A stretch of 64,000 bases of DNA from assembly GCA_020632975.1 (NCBI GenBank), contig JACKEL010000010.1, positions 62,001 to 126,000 on the forward strand, written 5' to 3'. The position numbers and the translations under genes were made by a program. The DNA comes from Myxococcales bacterium. GTDB taxonomy: Bacteria > Myxococcota_C > UBA6777. Position 1 is the first letter of the stretch. Each line of letters starts with the position of its first letter. Of the stretch, positions 8,597-16,940 are shown one piece after another. The notes beneath the pieces were generated by a model. That model was given only the letters and a program-made list of their open reading frames with translations. It did no database searches and was not told the origin of the DNA.

Positions 8597-9244
8597 ATGT
8601 TTTTCTTCTCGAACAAAAAGAGCCAGCTTCCCGACCCCAAAGATGCTCTCCCAGGACGACAAGAGATCATGCCTGTCCCTGAGAAACACTTTGTCCTCCA
8701 AACCCCCCTCAAACCCCCTTTTCCCGAGCATACCCAACAAGCGATCTTTGGGATGGGCTGTTTTTGGGGCGCAGAACGCAAGTTTTGGAAGCTACAAGGC
8801 GCTTACACCACGGCTGTAGGCTACGCCGCAGGGTACACCCCCAACCCCACGTACCGCGAAGTTTGCACAGGGCAAACAGGGCACAACGAAGTCGTCCTCG
8901 TGGTCTTCGACCCCTCCCAGATCTCTTACGCCCAACTCCTGCAAACCTTCTGGGAAAGCCACGATCCCACCCAAGGTATGCGACAAGGCAACGACGCAGG
9001 AACCCAATATCGCTCAGGGATCTACACCTTTGGCGACGAACAACAACAGATCGCGTTGGCTTCAAAAGAGGCCTTCCAACCCAAGCTTCACCAAGCAGGC
9101 TTCGGCAATATCACCACAGAGATCCTGCCCGCCCCAACCTTCTACTACGCTGAAGAGTACCACCAGCAGTACCTCGCAAAAGTTCCCGATGGTTACTGTG
9201 GACTCGGTGGGACAGGCGTGTCTTGCCCAGTAGGACTCTTCTAG
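8597..9244 (+). CDS. msrA: peptide methionine sulfoxide reductase MsrA
   Basis: A 215-aa protein reducing methionine-S-sulfoxide in proteins. The catalytic motif GCFWGAE has the nucleophile at Cys55. TAVGYAAGYTPNPTYREVC, TGHNEVVLVVFDP and GNDAGTQYRSGIY are family signatures. The likely resolving cysteines are in the C-terminal GYCGLGGTGVSC. About 45 extra N-terminal residues are short of a typical signal peptide, so the enzyme is probably cytoplasmic. The start overlaps the intergenic space after the SGNH gene, with AAGGAG before that gene's stop, implying translational coupling. Confidence 0.95.
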   Translation: MFFFSNKKSQLPDPKDALPGRQEIMPVPEKHFVLQTPLKPPFPEHTQQAIFGMGCFWGAERKFWKLQGAYTTAVGYAAGYTPNPTYREVCTGQTGHNEVVLVVFDPSQISYAQLLQTFWESHDPTQGMRQGNDAGTQYRSGIYTFGDEQQQIALASKEAFQPKLHQAGFGNITTEILPAPTFYYAEEYHQQYLAKVPDGYCGLGGTGVSCPVGLF

Positions 9245-9365
9245 GACCCACGATCACCCAAACCACCCTTGCATCTCTCGTCTGCTCGACCTACCCTCAC
9301 CACGTCGTCTCACTCAACTTCCATAGCACTCTTCGCTTTCGCACACGTCGAAAGGAGCCTGTCTC

Positions 9366-10025
9366 ATGTTGATCGCAACAGCTTTTGCGACTTTCCTCGA
9401 CTTTCTCCTCAAACTCTTTGGGCCAATCTTGGGGGTCTTGGCGGGTTGGTACTGGGGCCAGTGGCAAGCCAGCTCCGCCTGGAAAAAGAAAGAGTTTAAA
9501 ACCGTCCTTCTGCTCGGCCTCAACCAAGTCGAGATCCTTGACCCTGAGACCAACGAAGATGGATTCGCGGCCTCCCTTACCCTCCGCACCCTCTTTGAAC
9601 GCAAGATCGACACCATCTTCGCCAACAAAGCCATGCTTGATCTTGTCCATGATGGCGTTGAAAAAACGACCGAAAAAGATCCCATCGTCCGTTTCCCCGC
9701 GGAAGATGGCTGGTTTATCCTCAACCGTATCCTCAATGAAATCGCCGAAAGCTTCGCGGTAGGCACCCTAAAAAGAGACCTAAAACTCCCGACCAACGCC
9801 AAAAACTACGTCTTTTGCATCACCTTTGAACGCGATGGAAAGATGCCACAATTCAAGCCACGCGTCCTTATCATTGGGAAAGACGAACTGCTCAACTTCC
9901 CAGAACAAGGCGCTGTTCGACTCGAAAGCTCCAAACACGAGATCCGCGTCCAAACCATTCGACAAATGAAACAAGAATACAAGAAAAATCCCCATCTTTT
10001 CATGGAGATGGAGATCTGTCTCTAA
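9366..10025 (+). CDS. hypothetical membrane-anchored protein
   Basis: A 219-aa protein; AAAGGAG about 8 nt before the ATG supports the start. The first 35 residues form one membrane helix (FLDFLLKLFGPILGVLAGWYW). The rest is soluble, with alternating charged and hydrophobic stretches and a basic C-terminal part (RQMKQEYKKNP). No family was recognised. It precedes a small helical repeat protein by 24 nt and is probably co-transcribed with it. Confidence 0.7.
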   Translation: MLIATAFATFLDFLLKLFGPILGVLAGWYWGQWQASSAWKKKEFKTVLLLGLNQVEILDPETNEDGFAASLTLRTLFERKIDTIFANKAMLDLVHDGVEKTTEKDPIVRFPAEDGWFILNRILNEIAESFAVGTLKRDLKLPTNAKNYVFCITFERDGKMPQFKPRVLIIGKDELLNFPEQGAVRLESSKHEIRVQTIRQMKQEYKKNPHLFMEMEICL

Positions 10026-10049
10026 GTCTTATGTGGAGCCATCCCCACT

Positions 10050-10508
10050 ATGTCCACGTCCCTGACCAAACCCACCAAACAAGTTCGTGTGATCCACTAC
10101 CCCAATCACCCGACAAAACGCACGGTTCATACCTTCCTAGATGCCATCCGCGCCCACGAATCCACCCCCACCCAAAAAGCTGCCCCTCCACCGCAGCTTT
10201 CAGAACAACAGAAAAGCGAACTCCTCGCCCAAGCGCTACAAGACCAGTTTTCTTTTGCAACCAAGCTACTTCTCGATGGCCATTTTCACCTAAGCATCGA
10301 GGCTTTCGAGATCATCCAAACACAACACCCTGAAACACTTGCCAACTGCCAAGCCCAAATAGGTGCGGCTTGCTTCTTCCTTCAACGCTACCATGACGCT
10401 GTCCAACACTATCTCCGCGCCCAAAAACACGGAGCCAACAAGGAACTCATGCAAGCCAACATCGAAGAAGCCCTCGAAGCCATCCGAAAAAGCGAGAGAA
10501 ACCCCTAA
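10050..10508 (+). CDS. small TPR-like protein
   Basis: A 152-aa protein starting MSTSLTKPTK. After a polar N-terminal 55 residues comes a helical region. LLLDGHFHLSIEAFEIIQTQ and AQIGAACFFLQRYHDAVQHY each look like a TPR helix pair, followed by a capping helix (ANIEEALEAIRK). No signal peptide is present. A protein-interaction role is likely. It follows the membrane-anchored unknown by 24 nt. Confidence 0.7.
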   Translation: MSTSLTKPTKQVRVIHYPNHPTKRTVHTFLDAIRAHESTPTQKAAPPPQLSEQQKSELLAQALQDQFSFATKLLLDGHFHLSIEAFEIIQTQHPETLANCQAQIGAACFFLQRYHDAVQHYLRAQKHGANKELMQANIEEALEAIRKSERNP

Positions 10509-10596
10509 CCCTCTCTCCAACAACAAGATCCCACTCGCCTCTTGGTTCCTTCCAGTCTCCCTGCTACACTTTCCAACATCCCTATCAACAAAAAAT

Positions 10597-10652
10597 ACGA
10601 GAGACACAAATCTCGTAAACGACTGTAAGAAACGAGTTTGATGCTTCGTTTC
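10597..10652 (+). promoter_or_regulatory. mutually exclusive hairpins in the DUF2330 leader
   Basis: Hairpin A is ACGAGA (10597-10602) with TCTCGT (10611-10616). Hairpin C is GAAACGA (10629-10635) with TCGTTTC (10646-10652). The alternative hairpin B pairs CTCGT (10612-10616) with ACGAG (10632-10636) and excludes both A and C. This is the layout of an attenuator or RNA switch. No T-run follows C, so control at translation is more likely than termination. It lies 44-99 nt before the ATG at 10696. Confidence 0.4.
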
Positions 10653-10695
10653 GCCTCACCACAGAAACCGCAACGAGACACATTGGAGGCTTTCG

Positions 10696-13125
10696 ATGAA
10701 ACGATTTCTCTTCTTTTTTCTGAGCTTATCCTTTACAGCACTTTGGCCTCCCAACGCTGGTTTTGCAGATCCTTGTGGGATGGTCCCCCCCGCTTATATT
10801 GGCCCAGGCCAACCCATCACGCGCGTGGGCGCCCAAAAAACCTACGTCTTCTACAAAAATGGAATGGAAAGCATCGTACTTCGACCCGGTTTTTCGGGAA
10901 AAGTCGATAACTTTGGCATGTTGATCCCTTTTCCCTCTCCCCCCGCGCTGCGAAAGATGCCTGACAACATCTTTCACCATATCCAAGCAGCCGTCGAACC
11001 ACCCGAAGTCGTGGTCCACCTTTGGCGGTATCGCAGATATCGAAGAAGCGGAAGATACCCTATGCCATCCGCCCCATCCGCCGCCAAGGGAAGCCTTTCT
11101 GTGTCTTCAGTCCGCGTAATCCGCCAAGAAGCGATGGGGATGTACCAAGTCGCAGTGCTCGAAGCAGGAAGCGCGGCCGCCCTCAAACGCTGGATGGATC
11201 GCCATGGATACCGATATCCCAAGGGCATGGACAAGGTGTGCGAAGATTACATCCGCTTGCGTTGGTGCTTTGTCGCCGTAAAGACCCGTGTCACCGCAAC
11301 CCGCGGCCTCCAAGCTAGACCAGGCATACGCCATCCCAAGACTAGCTTCCCTTCAGGCGGCAGTTTCAACGGAAAAGTCCAAGCCATGGGCTTTCGCTTC
11401 TACACAAAGAAACTCGTCGTCCCCATGCGCCTTTCCGCATACAACGCGGGACGCCTCCACAACATCGTCTACATCCTCACCACAGGCCCCCGCCGCATCA
11501 ACTCCATCCCCAAAGAGTTCGTCTTGCGACAACTCAGCGGTGACGAACTCTATCGCAATGTCACCCAACCCCTGCCTTTGCGCATCTATGGTGGCCAACT
11601 CAAAGATATCCCCGCCTACCGCTGGCCCTCCATCCAGCAACAACGCAACCCCGTGCCCAAAAATGGCCTAGCACGCGACCTTTTCGCATCTGACCTAGAA
11701 GCTGTCTCCCAAAAACAACTCGCCCTTGATCATGAAGAAGAAAAAAAGGTCCTACTCAACATCTCTGAACGCCTTCGTATGCGCGGCGATGCCATCGACA
11801 AACTTCATCGCGATGCAGTCCAAGAAAAAGCCAACGAGTCTGTAAGAAGATACCTGAGAAAACTCAAAAACATGACGCTCACCGTCGTCAACGGCGACTT
11901 CCCCCGCGAAGTCCTCGCACGAGAAAATCTCACCTTTACTTATTTCAGGACCACGAAAAAGCCAAGCCACCCACAAAGCGGCGTTTTCACCCGCTCGTTG
12001 GGCCCCGCATCTGCCCGCAAATACCTCGCTGCAACGCTTCCTCCCAAGCCCCGCAAAACAAAACGTTCAACAGTCGTAACCAACCGCGAACTGATCAAGA
12101 TGTTGCAAAAGCTCGACAAGCCCAAGCACACAGAAGATATCCTTCGACGTCTGATCGCCCTTGGACAACGCGCAGTGCCTTTCCTTTTTGGCGAAGCCAT
12201 CGAGTCCACCAGCCTCCCTCAACGTGGTTGGTCCATCGTGGCCCTGTCCGAGATCGGCGGCAACAAGGTGAGCAAACAACTCCCCAAGATCTACAGCGAC
12301 CAAAACCAAGCTCTACTTGTTCGCGCTTGGGCCGCTGCGGGCATGATCCCGCTGCTCCAAGGATACAAAGAGCTACAATCCATGATCCAGACGTGGTATT
12401 CGCGACTCCCCATGCTCGAAAGACCCCTACGTCTCGAACTTTTGGAGATGACCAAGCAAAACAAAGTCAGCTTCGATCAGCTCACCCAACTCGGGCAAAG
12501 CTGGTACTATCAAAAAATTGCTAAACCTTCGCTGCTCTATCTACTTCAGAAAAAGTCGCTCTCTCCACGAAAGATCCTACTCCTCACCAAAAACTACAGT
12601 ATGCAAAGCCTCGTGGCCCCCATGATCCTCAAGCTATCGACCCATGAGATGCTGACAATGATGGTGTCCGATCCTGACAACCACGTTCGACGCATGGCCG
12701 CAGCCTACCTTGGCACCTTCTTCAACCAAGGACGAAAAGATGTGCCCCAGCGCGTCGTGCAAGCTTACCGCTTCCGCCCCAATGCCAACCAAGTTCCTTG
12801 GCATGGCGGTGCCCTCTTTGTCCCAGCGGTCAACTGGAGTCGAGAAGATGCCCGTGAACTTGTGGGCAACTTGATCCGCTGGTTGTTGTGGGCGGATATC
12901 CACAAACAAACGCCGTTGTTGCGCCAGATCCACAACAACATCCGTAGCCTCTCACTCGCTTACAAAGCGGGCTATCGCTCACCAGGATGGCGGCAGATCG
13001 GGACACTCCAATGGCTACAGATCTGGCGACGCGCGACATCCTGCGATGAACTCAGATCGATCTTACGGCAACAAAGCGTGCTTCATACCCCACACTACGA
13101 CCAAGCACTCCACGGCTGCCAATGA
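10696..13125 (+). CDS. exported DUF2330-type protein with HEAT-like C-terminal half
   Basis: An 809-aa protein with TTGGAGG 6 nt before the ATG. A signal peptide (MKRFLFFFLSLSF... to GFA) is followed by DPCGMVPP, the conserved start of DUF2330 proteins, and by KVDNFGMLIPFPSP. The DUF2330 domain covers about residues 25-330. From about residue 440 there are alpha-helical repeats of HEAT type (RRLIALGQRAVPFLFGEA, then GWSIVALSEIGGNKVSKQL). Function is unknown; DUF2330 proteins are extracytoplasmic. The gene ends in TGA 35 nt before the next start, so the two are probably co-transcribed. The leader carries the alternative hairpins. Confidence 0.8.
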   Translation: MKRFLFFFLSLSFTALWPPNAGFADPCGMVPPAYIGPGQPITRVGAQKTYVFYKNGMESIVLRPGFSGKVDNFGMLIPFPSPPALRKMPDNIFHHIQAAVEPPEVVVHLWRYRRYRRSGRYPMPSAPSAAKGSLSVSSVRVIRQEAMGMYQVAVLEAGSAAALKRWMDRHGYRYPKGMDKVCEDYIRLRWCFVAVKTRVTATRGLQARPGIRHPKTSFPSGGSFNGKVQAMGFRFYTKKLVVPMRLSAYNAGRLHNIVYILTTGPRRINSIPKEFVLRQLSGDELYRNVTQPLPLRIYGGQLKDIPAYRWPSIQQQRNPVPKNGLARDLFASDLEAVSQKQLALDHEEEKKVLLNISERLRMRGDAIDKLHRDAVQEKANESVRRYLRKLKNMTLTVVNGDFPREVLARENLTFTYFRTTKKPSHPQSGVFTRSLGPASARKYLAATLPPKPRKTKRSTVVTNRELIKMLQKLDKPKHTEDILRRLIALGQRAVPFLFGEAIESTSLPQRGWSIVALSEIGGNKVSKQLPKIYSDQNQALLVRAWAAAGMIPLLQGYKELQSMIQTWYSRLPMLERPLRLELLEMTKQNKVSFDQLTQLGQSWYYQKIAKPSLLYLLQKKSLSPRKILLLTKNYSMQSLVAPMILKLSTHEMLTMMVSDPDNHVRRMAAAYLGTFFNQGRKDVPQRVVQAYRFRPNANQVPWHGGALFVPAVNWSREDARELVGNLIRWLLWADIHKQTPLLRQIHNNIRSLSLAYKAGYRSPGWRQIGTLQWLQIWRRATSCDELRSILRQQSVLHTPHYDQALHGCQ

Positions 13126-13160
13126 TCACCTTTCTCAACCTTACGAAGGGAAACCACATC

Positions 13161-13787
13161 ATGCCCAAATATCCGCCTTGGAGACTCCTTGCGGGCCTCA
13201 CGATGTTGGGAGGCGTCTTTTTTCTCCTCCCTCCTGAGTGGCTAGGTGTCTCCCGTGCAGAAACGCCGAACTTTACGCCCGCTTCGCGTCCTAGTTCACG
13301 CACAAGCAAGGCCACCTCGCGCCCGCACCAAGCCAAACAAGACAAAAACTTCCCCAAAGAGTCAGCAGTCTGTCAAACAGGCTGCGCTGCTTCAGGTCAC
13401 GGTGGACATCAGAGCGATTTTTCTCATAAGAAATATCTTCATTTCTTACAAGAGTATGCACAACAACCTCCCACCGCAGAACATATCGCCTTGGAAACCT
13501 TGCTCTTTTATGGCCCTCAAACACGGACTTGGCTCAAAAAAGAAAAGGGCTCTCTCCCACTCGCTCATCACCTCTTTTTGCGTAGCCAACTCCAACAACG
13601 CCATGCGTACGTCTCTCTGCGCATCGTGGACCGCAAAGGGGTCCGACGCGTGTGGATGGCACCGAAACGCATTGTCCTTGGCGAACACTTCCACCTTCAC
13701 GCTGATGAAACCACGCGCATCCAAGCGCCTTCTTTTGGCGGTCGAGTCGAACGCGTCGGGCTTTACCACCTGTGGACCCGTATATGA
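13161..13787 (+). CDS. exported hypothetical protein, truncated by in-frame TGA
   Basis: This starts MPKYPPWRLL with GAAGGGA about 9 nt upstream. An N-terminal signal or anchor helix (LLAGLTMLGGVFFLLPP) is followed by a Ser/Arg/Pro-rich linker, then CQTGCAASGHGGH and a folded part rich in His and aromatic residues. The frame stops at TGA 13785-13787 after LYHLWTRI. It continues in the same frame for 48 more sense codons of coding-like sequence to TAA at 13934. No family was recognised. It is the second gene after the DUF2330 protein. Confidence 0.7.
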   Translation: MPKYPPWRLLAGLTMLGGVFFLLPPEWLGVSRAETPNFTPASRPSSRTSKATSRPHQAKQDKNFPKESAVCQTGCAASGHGGHQSDFSHKKYLHFLQEYAQQPPTAEHIALETLLFYGPQTRTWLKKEKGSLPLAHHLFLRSQLQQRHAYVSLRIVDRKGVRRVWMAPKRIVLGEHFHLHADETTRIQAPSFGGRVERVGLYHLWTRI

Positions 13788-13934
13788 AGTGAGGGCGTCC
13801 ACTTTGTGGCAGGACCGTGGTTCACGGTCCATCGAACCCGTGAAGGATGGAAACGCATGGACACCATCCATATCAGTGACGGAAGCTCTGAAGAACTCGC
13901 AGATATCGAGCTCAACGTTGACTTCACCCCCTAA
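13788..13934 (+). pseudogene. in-frame continuation of the preceding gene after TGA
   Basis: Directly after the TGA the same frame reads SEGVHFVAGPWFTVHRT, then WKRMDTIHISDG and IELNVDFTP, and ends at TAA 13932-13934. The composition matches a beta-rich domain end and not random sequence. It has no start codon or ribosome site of its own. It is either the lost C-terminus of a recently broken gene or is reached by readthrough. Confidence 0.65.
13812..13830 (+). promoter_or_regulatory. perfect hairpin downstream of the in-frame TGA
   Basis: GGACCGTG-GTT-CACGGTCC is an 8-bp perfect stem with a 3-nt loop beginning with G, starting 24 nt after the TGA. Its position and loop fit the loose published model of bacterial SECIS elements. 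It also lies inside coding sequence, where chance hairpins occur. Confidence 0.4.
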
Positions 13935-14136
13935 AACCCCTGCATATCTCCCGACTCTCCACCCAAAAAGACCTACGACAGACACAAACCATCACTTTGG
14001 CGCCTAAACATCTAAAAGCAAAGGCGTATCGCAACCTATCCTAGCATCTTTCAAGCAAACCAGTTATGCTCACCTCCCAACGGGCCTATCCCCCCCACAG
14101 TGCCCTTCATAGACCACGTTTGGGAGAGTTTTTTTC

Positions 14137-15396
14137 ATGAGATCTCAACGAATCTTGCGTTATCTGCCGCATCTTTTCTTTCTCTTTTGCGCGATGTTGG
14201 CGATCAGCCCCCTTCAACTTGGCTGCGATAAACCCGCAACCACCGAACCCACCCCAGAAGTCACACAAGAAAAAACCGTTGAACCTGCCGCAGAACCCGC
14301 CCAAGAAACCACACCCGAAGCAGGAAACGAGCTATCTTCAGAACCCGTCCAAGAAGCTACACCCGAGGCCAGCGCAGAGCCAACTCCCGAACCTACCCCA
14401 GAGATCCCAACGGGACCACACACCATCCCTGTGTTTGACAAGGTGATCATCCACAGCACAGGCGATGTAAATGTCCGCAAAGCACTCGCTGACTTCCGCT
14501 TTTTCCATACCTCCTTCCAACGTGTCTTCCTCCACGTTCAACTCGATACCTCGTGCTATCCCTTTGAAAAATGGCAGCAAGATCCCCCTCCCGCAGGTCA
14601 AAACTGGCCCCCCAAGTGCGATGCCTTCGATCGCAACTTCGACTTCCATATCGAACCTCCCGCAGGTTCACCCGAAGGAACCCCTGCCATCGAATTGGTC
14701 CGCGCCATCACCCCCTTTGGCGGTCCACTGAAGTTCCAAGTCGATCTCACAGATATCGCAAACGGTCTCCAAGGTGGCGCACACACCATGCGCGTCAATA
14801 TCCAAACGTACTCTGATGGAAAAGGCCAAGTATCGGGCTCAAACGGACAATGGACCGTCTCTGCTTACCTCGAAGTCACCCCCAGCGACACACCCAGTCG
14901 CATCCTCTCCATGAAATCCCTCTCCAATCACAACTATAACAACAAAAGCACCCGTCAATCGTTGAGTTTCGATGTCCCCGCAGGCGCCAAAACAGGCTAC
15001 ATCCTCTACCGCGTGACAGGACACGGAGGTGGCGCGGTTGGTGCCTCTTGTATCGGGCCCGCAGACGAGTTTTGCCGACGTACCCACAAACTTTACCTCG
15101 ACGATCAACTCGCCAAAGAGTGGGTTCCTTGGCGTTCAGACTGCGATAAACTCTGCACCATCCAAAAGCGCGGAAACATGGATTATTGCGCAGAAAACCC
15201 TTGCGGAAGCATCCAAAGCGTTCGTGCTCCCCGCGCCAACTGGTGCCCAGGAAGCATCACCCCCCCGCAAGTCATACTCTTGCCGAGCGAACTCATCCAA
15301 AAGCCTGGCCCCCACAAATTCGACTACGAGATCCTAAACATCGGTGAGGGCGGGACTTGGAAAGTCTCTTCAACCCTCGTCATCATCGGCCCCTAA
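14137..15396 (+). CDS. PNGase F-like lipoprotein
   Basis: A 419-aa protein with a signal ending SPLQLGC, so it is a lipoprotein. Residues about 30-100 are a Thr/Pro/Glu-rich spacer. Two beta-sandwich domains follow, starting near HTIPVFDKVIIHS. The C-terminal one has GYILYRVTGHGGG, KEWVPWRSDCDK, RAPRANWCPGS and GPHKFDYEI. These blocks match the peptide-N-glycosidase F fold (both N- and C-terminal PNGase F domains), enzymes that release N-linked glycans from glycoproteins. Exported PNGase F relatives in predators and gut bacteria act on host or prey glycoproteins; activity here is inferred only. It has its own 200-nt upstream gap. Confidence 0.8.
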   Translation: MRSQRILRYLPHLFFLFCAMLAISPLQLGCDKPATTEPTPEVTQEKTVEPAAEPAQETTPEAGNELSSEPVQEATPEASAEPTPEPTPEIPTGPHTIPVFDKVIIHSTGDVNVRKALADFRFFHTSFQRVFLHVQLDTSCYPFEKWQQDPPPAGQNWPPKCDAFDRNFDFHIEPPAGSPEGTPAIELVRAITPFGGPLKFQVDLTDIANGLQGGAHTMRVNIQTYSDGKGQVSGSNGQWTVSAYLEVTPSDTPSRILSMKSLSNHNYNNKSTRQSLSFDVPAGAKTGYILYRVTGHGGGAVGASCIGPADEFCRRTHKLYLDDQLAKEWVPWRSDCDKLCTIQKRGNMDYCAENPCGSIQSVRAPRANWCPGSITPPQVILLPSELIQKPGPHKFDYEILNIGEGGTWKVSSTLVIIGP

Positions 15397-15429
15397 TCTC
15401 CCTCCACCTCCCCTAAAACGCCAAGCCCC

Positions 15430-15759
15430 CTAGAGTTTCGAATACTTCTCGCTACGACCCTTGGCTTTTTCCACGGGATATTTTTTCTTATTTTTCTCCA
15501 GCTTTTCCAACACAATCTCAGGGACATCCAACCCATAATGCGCTGCCAGCAAAAGCGCACCATAGACAACATCCGCTAATTCGTCCTTCAATGCGGGCAG
15601 ATCGACGTCATCACCCTTTTTCCACAAAAACAATTCCAACAATTCCCCAGCTTCCACATTCAGACTCATCGCCAGATCTTTGCCTGTATGGTACTGGGCC
15701 CAGTCCCGCTCATCGCGAAAAGCCAAGATCGCTTTCGTTAGCACTTCGATATCGCTCAT
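15430..15759 (-). CDS. MazG-like nucleotide pyrophosphohydrolase
   Basis: A 109-aa protein of the all-alpha NTP pyrophosphatase fold. The metal-binding motif is seen as EAGELLE and, 17 residues on, KDELADVVYG (the E..E and E..D pairs). The N-terminal RDERDWAQYHTGKDLAMSLNVE is typical of the RS21-C6/dCTPase-like branch, which hydrolyses non-canonical or excess nucleotides to the monophosphate. It is convergent with the PNGase F-like gene (33-nt gap) and has an FNR-type box and a 16-bp palindrome just upstream of its start. Confidence 0.85.
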   Translation of the reverse strand: MSDIEVLTKAILAFRDERDWAQYHTGKDLAMSLNVEAGELLELFLWKKGDDVDLPALKDELADVVYGALLLAAHYGLDVPEIVLEKLEKNKKKYPVEKAKGRSEKYSKL

Positions 15760-15782
15760 CTTCTCCTCAAATATATGCTCAA

Positions 15783-15816
15783 TTGATCTAGATCATCCCT
15801 AGGCTTGATCAAGCCT
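15783..15816. promoter_or_regulatory. tandem palindromes, FNR-like box plus 16-bp operator
   Basis: TTGATCTAGATCAT (15783-15796) matches the FNR-family consensus TTGAT-N4-ATCAA in 9 of 10 positions. AGGCTTGATCAAGCCT (15801-15816) is a perfect 16-bp palindrome. Both lie 24-57 nt upstream of the MazG-like start at 15759, between the two divergent genes. Confidence 0.55.
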
Positions 15817-15850
15817 CCCATGCTCCGCACTCTCTCTTCGTAGTGTGGAT

Positions 15851-15902
15851 ATCACAAAGGTTGGTAAACATCACAAGAGTTGGTGTGATTCTAGACACCA
15901 AC
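15851..15902. promoter_or_regulatory. direct repeats and inverted repeat in divergent spacer
   Basis: ATCACAAAGGTTGGT (15851-15865) recurs as ATCACAAGAGTTGGT (15870-15884), 13 of 15 identical with a 19-nt period, about two helical turns. Overlapping this, GTTGGTGT (15879-15886) pairs with ACACCAAC (15895-15902) around an 8-nt spacer. This is the arrangement of a multi-site operator. Confidence 0.5.
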
Positions 15903-15986
15903 CCACGTATTTGCGATAACCGCACTCGCGCGATGCGGCGCAATCTTCTTTCGATGTGGGCGACCACAAGGCAAAAGGAACAAACA

Positions 15987-16781
15987 GTGAAAGAACGGAT
16001 CAGCCCCGAAGAAGGCCTTCCTTTTTACACCCTGAGTCACGGGATTTACAACGATATCTATCGACACTATGGGTGCCTTCTGATCTTTGAACGCCCGCTG
16101 AACCCCGAAGAACAAAGCCTGATCGCAGAAGGTATCCCTTGGCCCCTGCGAGAACGCCTGTGGTCCGACTCCCTCCTCTACCTTGGCTCAGAAGACTGGA
16201 TCGACGCAGACCTACGCATCGCCTACCACCCCGAAAGCGCCGAAGAACTCGCAAGCCTTGGCTATACCCTCGATGACTTCGCAGGACCCGAACGCTACAA
16301 CATCTTGGTCCAACTCTCTGAGATCGAAGCCACACACGAAGACAAACAAGCCTTCTCCACAGAGTTCCAAAACTGGCTCTTGCGCGCCAACAGCATCGCC
16401 CCCCTGCTCCTGATGTACGCCACAGATCCCCTTCCTACCGAGCGATTTAAAGCCAACCAAAAGCGATGCTTGCGCGACTTTGTCACCCGAATCTTACCCA
16501 GACTCCAACAGATCTGGGGCGCAAGAGAACTCGATCGCGTCCCCAACAAACACATCCTCGCCTCCATCTTTGATAACACTTGCGCCGCTCTCATCGGCAG
16601 TTTTCTCCAAGCACACCCCAAACATGCTACAACCTTCCAAGAACCCCTGATCCAACTCCTCGAAACCATCGTCGTGGCAAGCCCCAAACTCCCACAACAA
16701 CGCTGGATCGCACAACTCCACGGTAACCTCCTGCAAAATCAACCTGTCTCTTTTCAACCTCCCCCCTTGATCTCCGCCTGA
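15987..16781 (+). CDS. hypothetical protein
   Basis: A 264-aa protein from a GTG at 15987, chosen because AAAGGAA lies 6 nt upstream. The frame is open further upstream, but that part overlaps the operator region and reads as non-protein-like. The translation starts MKERISPEEGLPFYT. It is soluble, acidic and rich in Leu and Trp, with no signal peptide or catalytic motif that I recognise. The last third is helical (LLETIVVASPKLPQQRW). It ends in TGA and is followed at once by a hairpin repeat. It is divergent from the MazG-like gene and may share its control. Confidence 0.65.
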   Translation: MKERISPEEGLPFYTLSHGIYNDIYRHYGCLLIFERPLNPEEQSLIAEGIPWPLRERLWSDSLLYLGSEDWIDADLRIAYHPESAEELASLGYTLDDFAGPERYNILVQLSEIEATHEDKQAFSTEFQNWLLRANSIAPLLLMYATDPLPTERFKANQKRCLRDFVTRILPRLQQIWGARELDRVPNKHILASIFDNTCAALIGSFLQAHPKHATTFQEPLIQLLETIVVASPKLPQQRWIAQLHGNLLQNQPVSFQPPPLISA

Positions 16782-16796
16782 TTCAGCCTTCTTTTC

Positions 16797-16940
16797 GGGC
16801 GGGCACGGAGGCCCGCCCCGGATAGGGGATATTCGGGTTATATAGGGATATCCAGCTAGCCTCCGTCCATCTCTTCCCTGAAATTTTTCTTGAAGCAGAG
16901 ATATCCAGCCAGCTTCGCATCATTGCTGCGTGGGCCGCAT
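16797..16940. repeat. interspersed hairpin repeat and GATATCCAGC direct repeats
   Basis: GGGCGGGC (16797-16804) and GCCCGCCC (16811-16818) form a perfect 8-bp stem with loop ACGGAG, followed by CGGATAGGGGATATTC. The same layout (stem, ACGGAG loop, GATAG...GATATTC tail) is seen at 28.4-28.6 kb. Further on, GATATCCAGCTAGCCT recurs about 60 nt later as GATATCCAGCCAGCTT. The hairpin may also act as a terminator for the upstream gene. The remaining bases up to 17077 show no gene. Confidence 0.6.

Noticed and set aside
4056..13934. Genome-wide reassignment of TGA to a sense codon
   Set aside because: About a dozen intact genes here end in TGA at the expected length, often just before the next start (for example 13125, 22747, 46748, 55332).
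15430..16781. MazG-like gene plus divergent unknown as a toxin-antitoxin pair
   Set aside because: The enzyme is a housekeeping-type pyrophosphohydrolase, the genes are divergent, and the partner is too large for a typical toxin or antitoxin.
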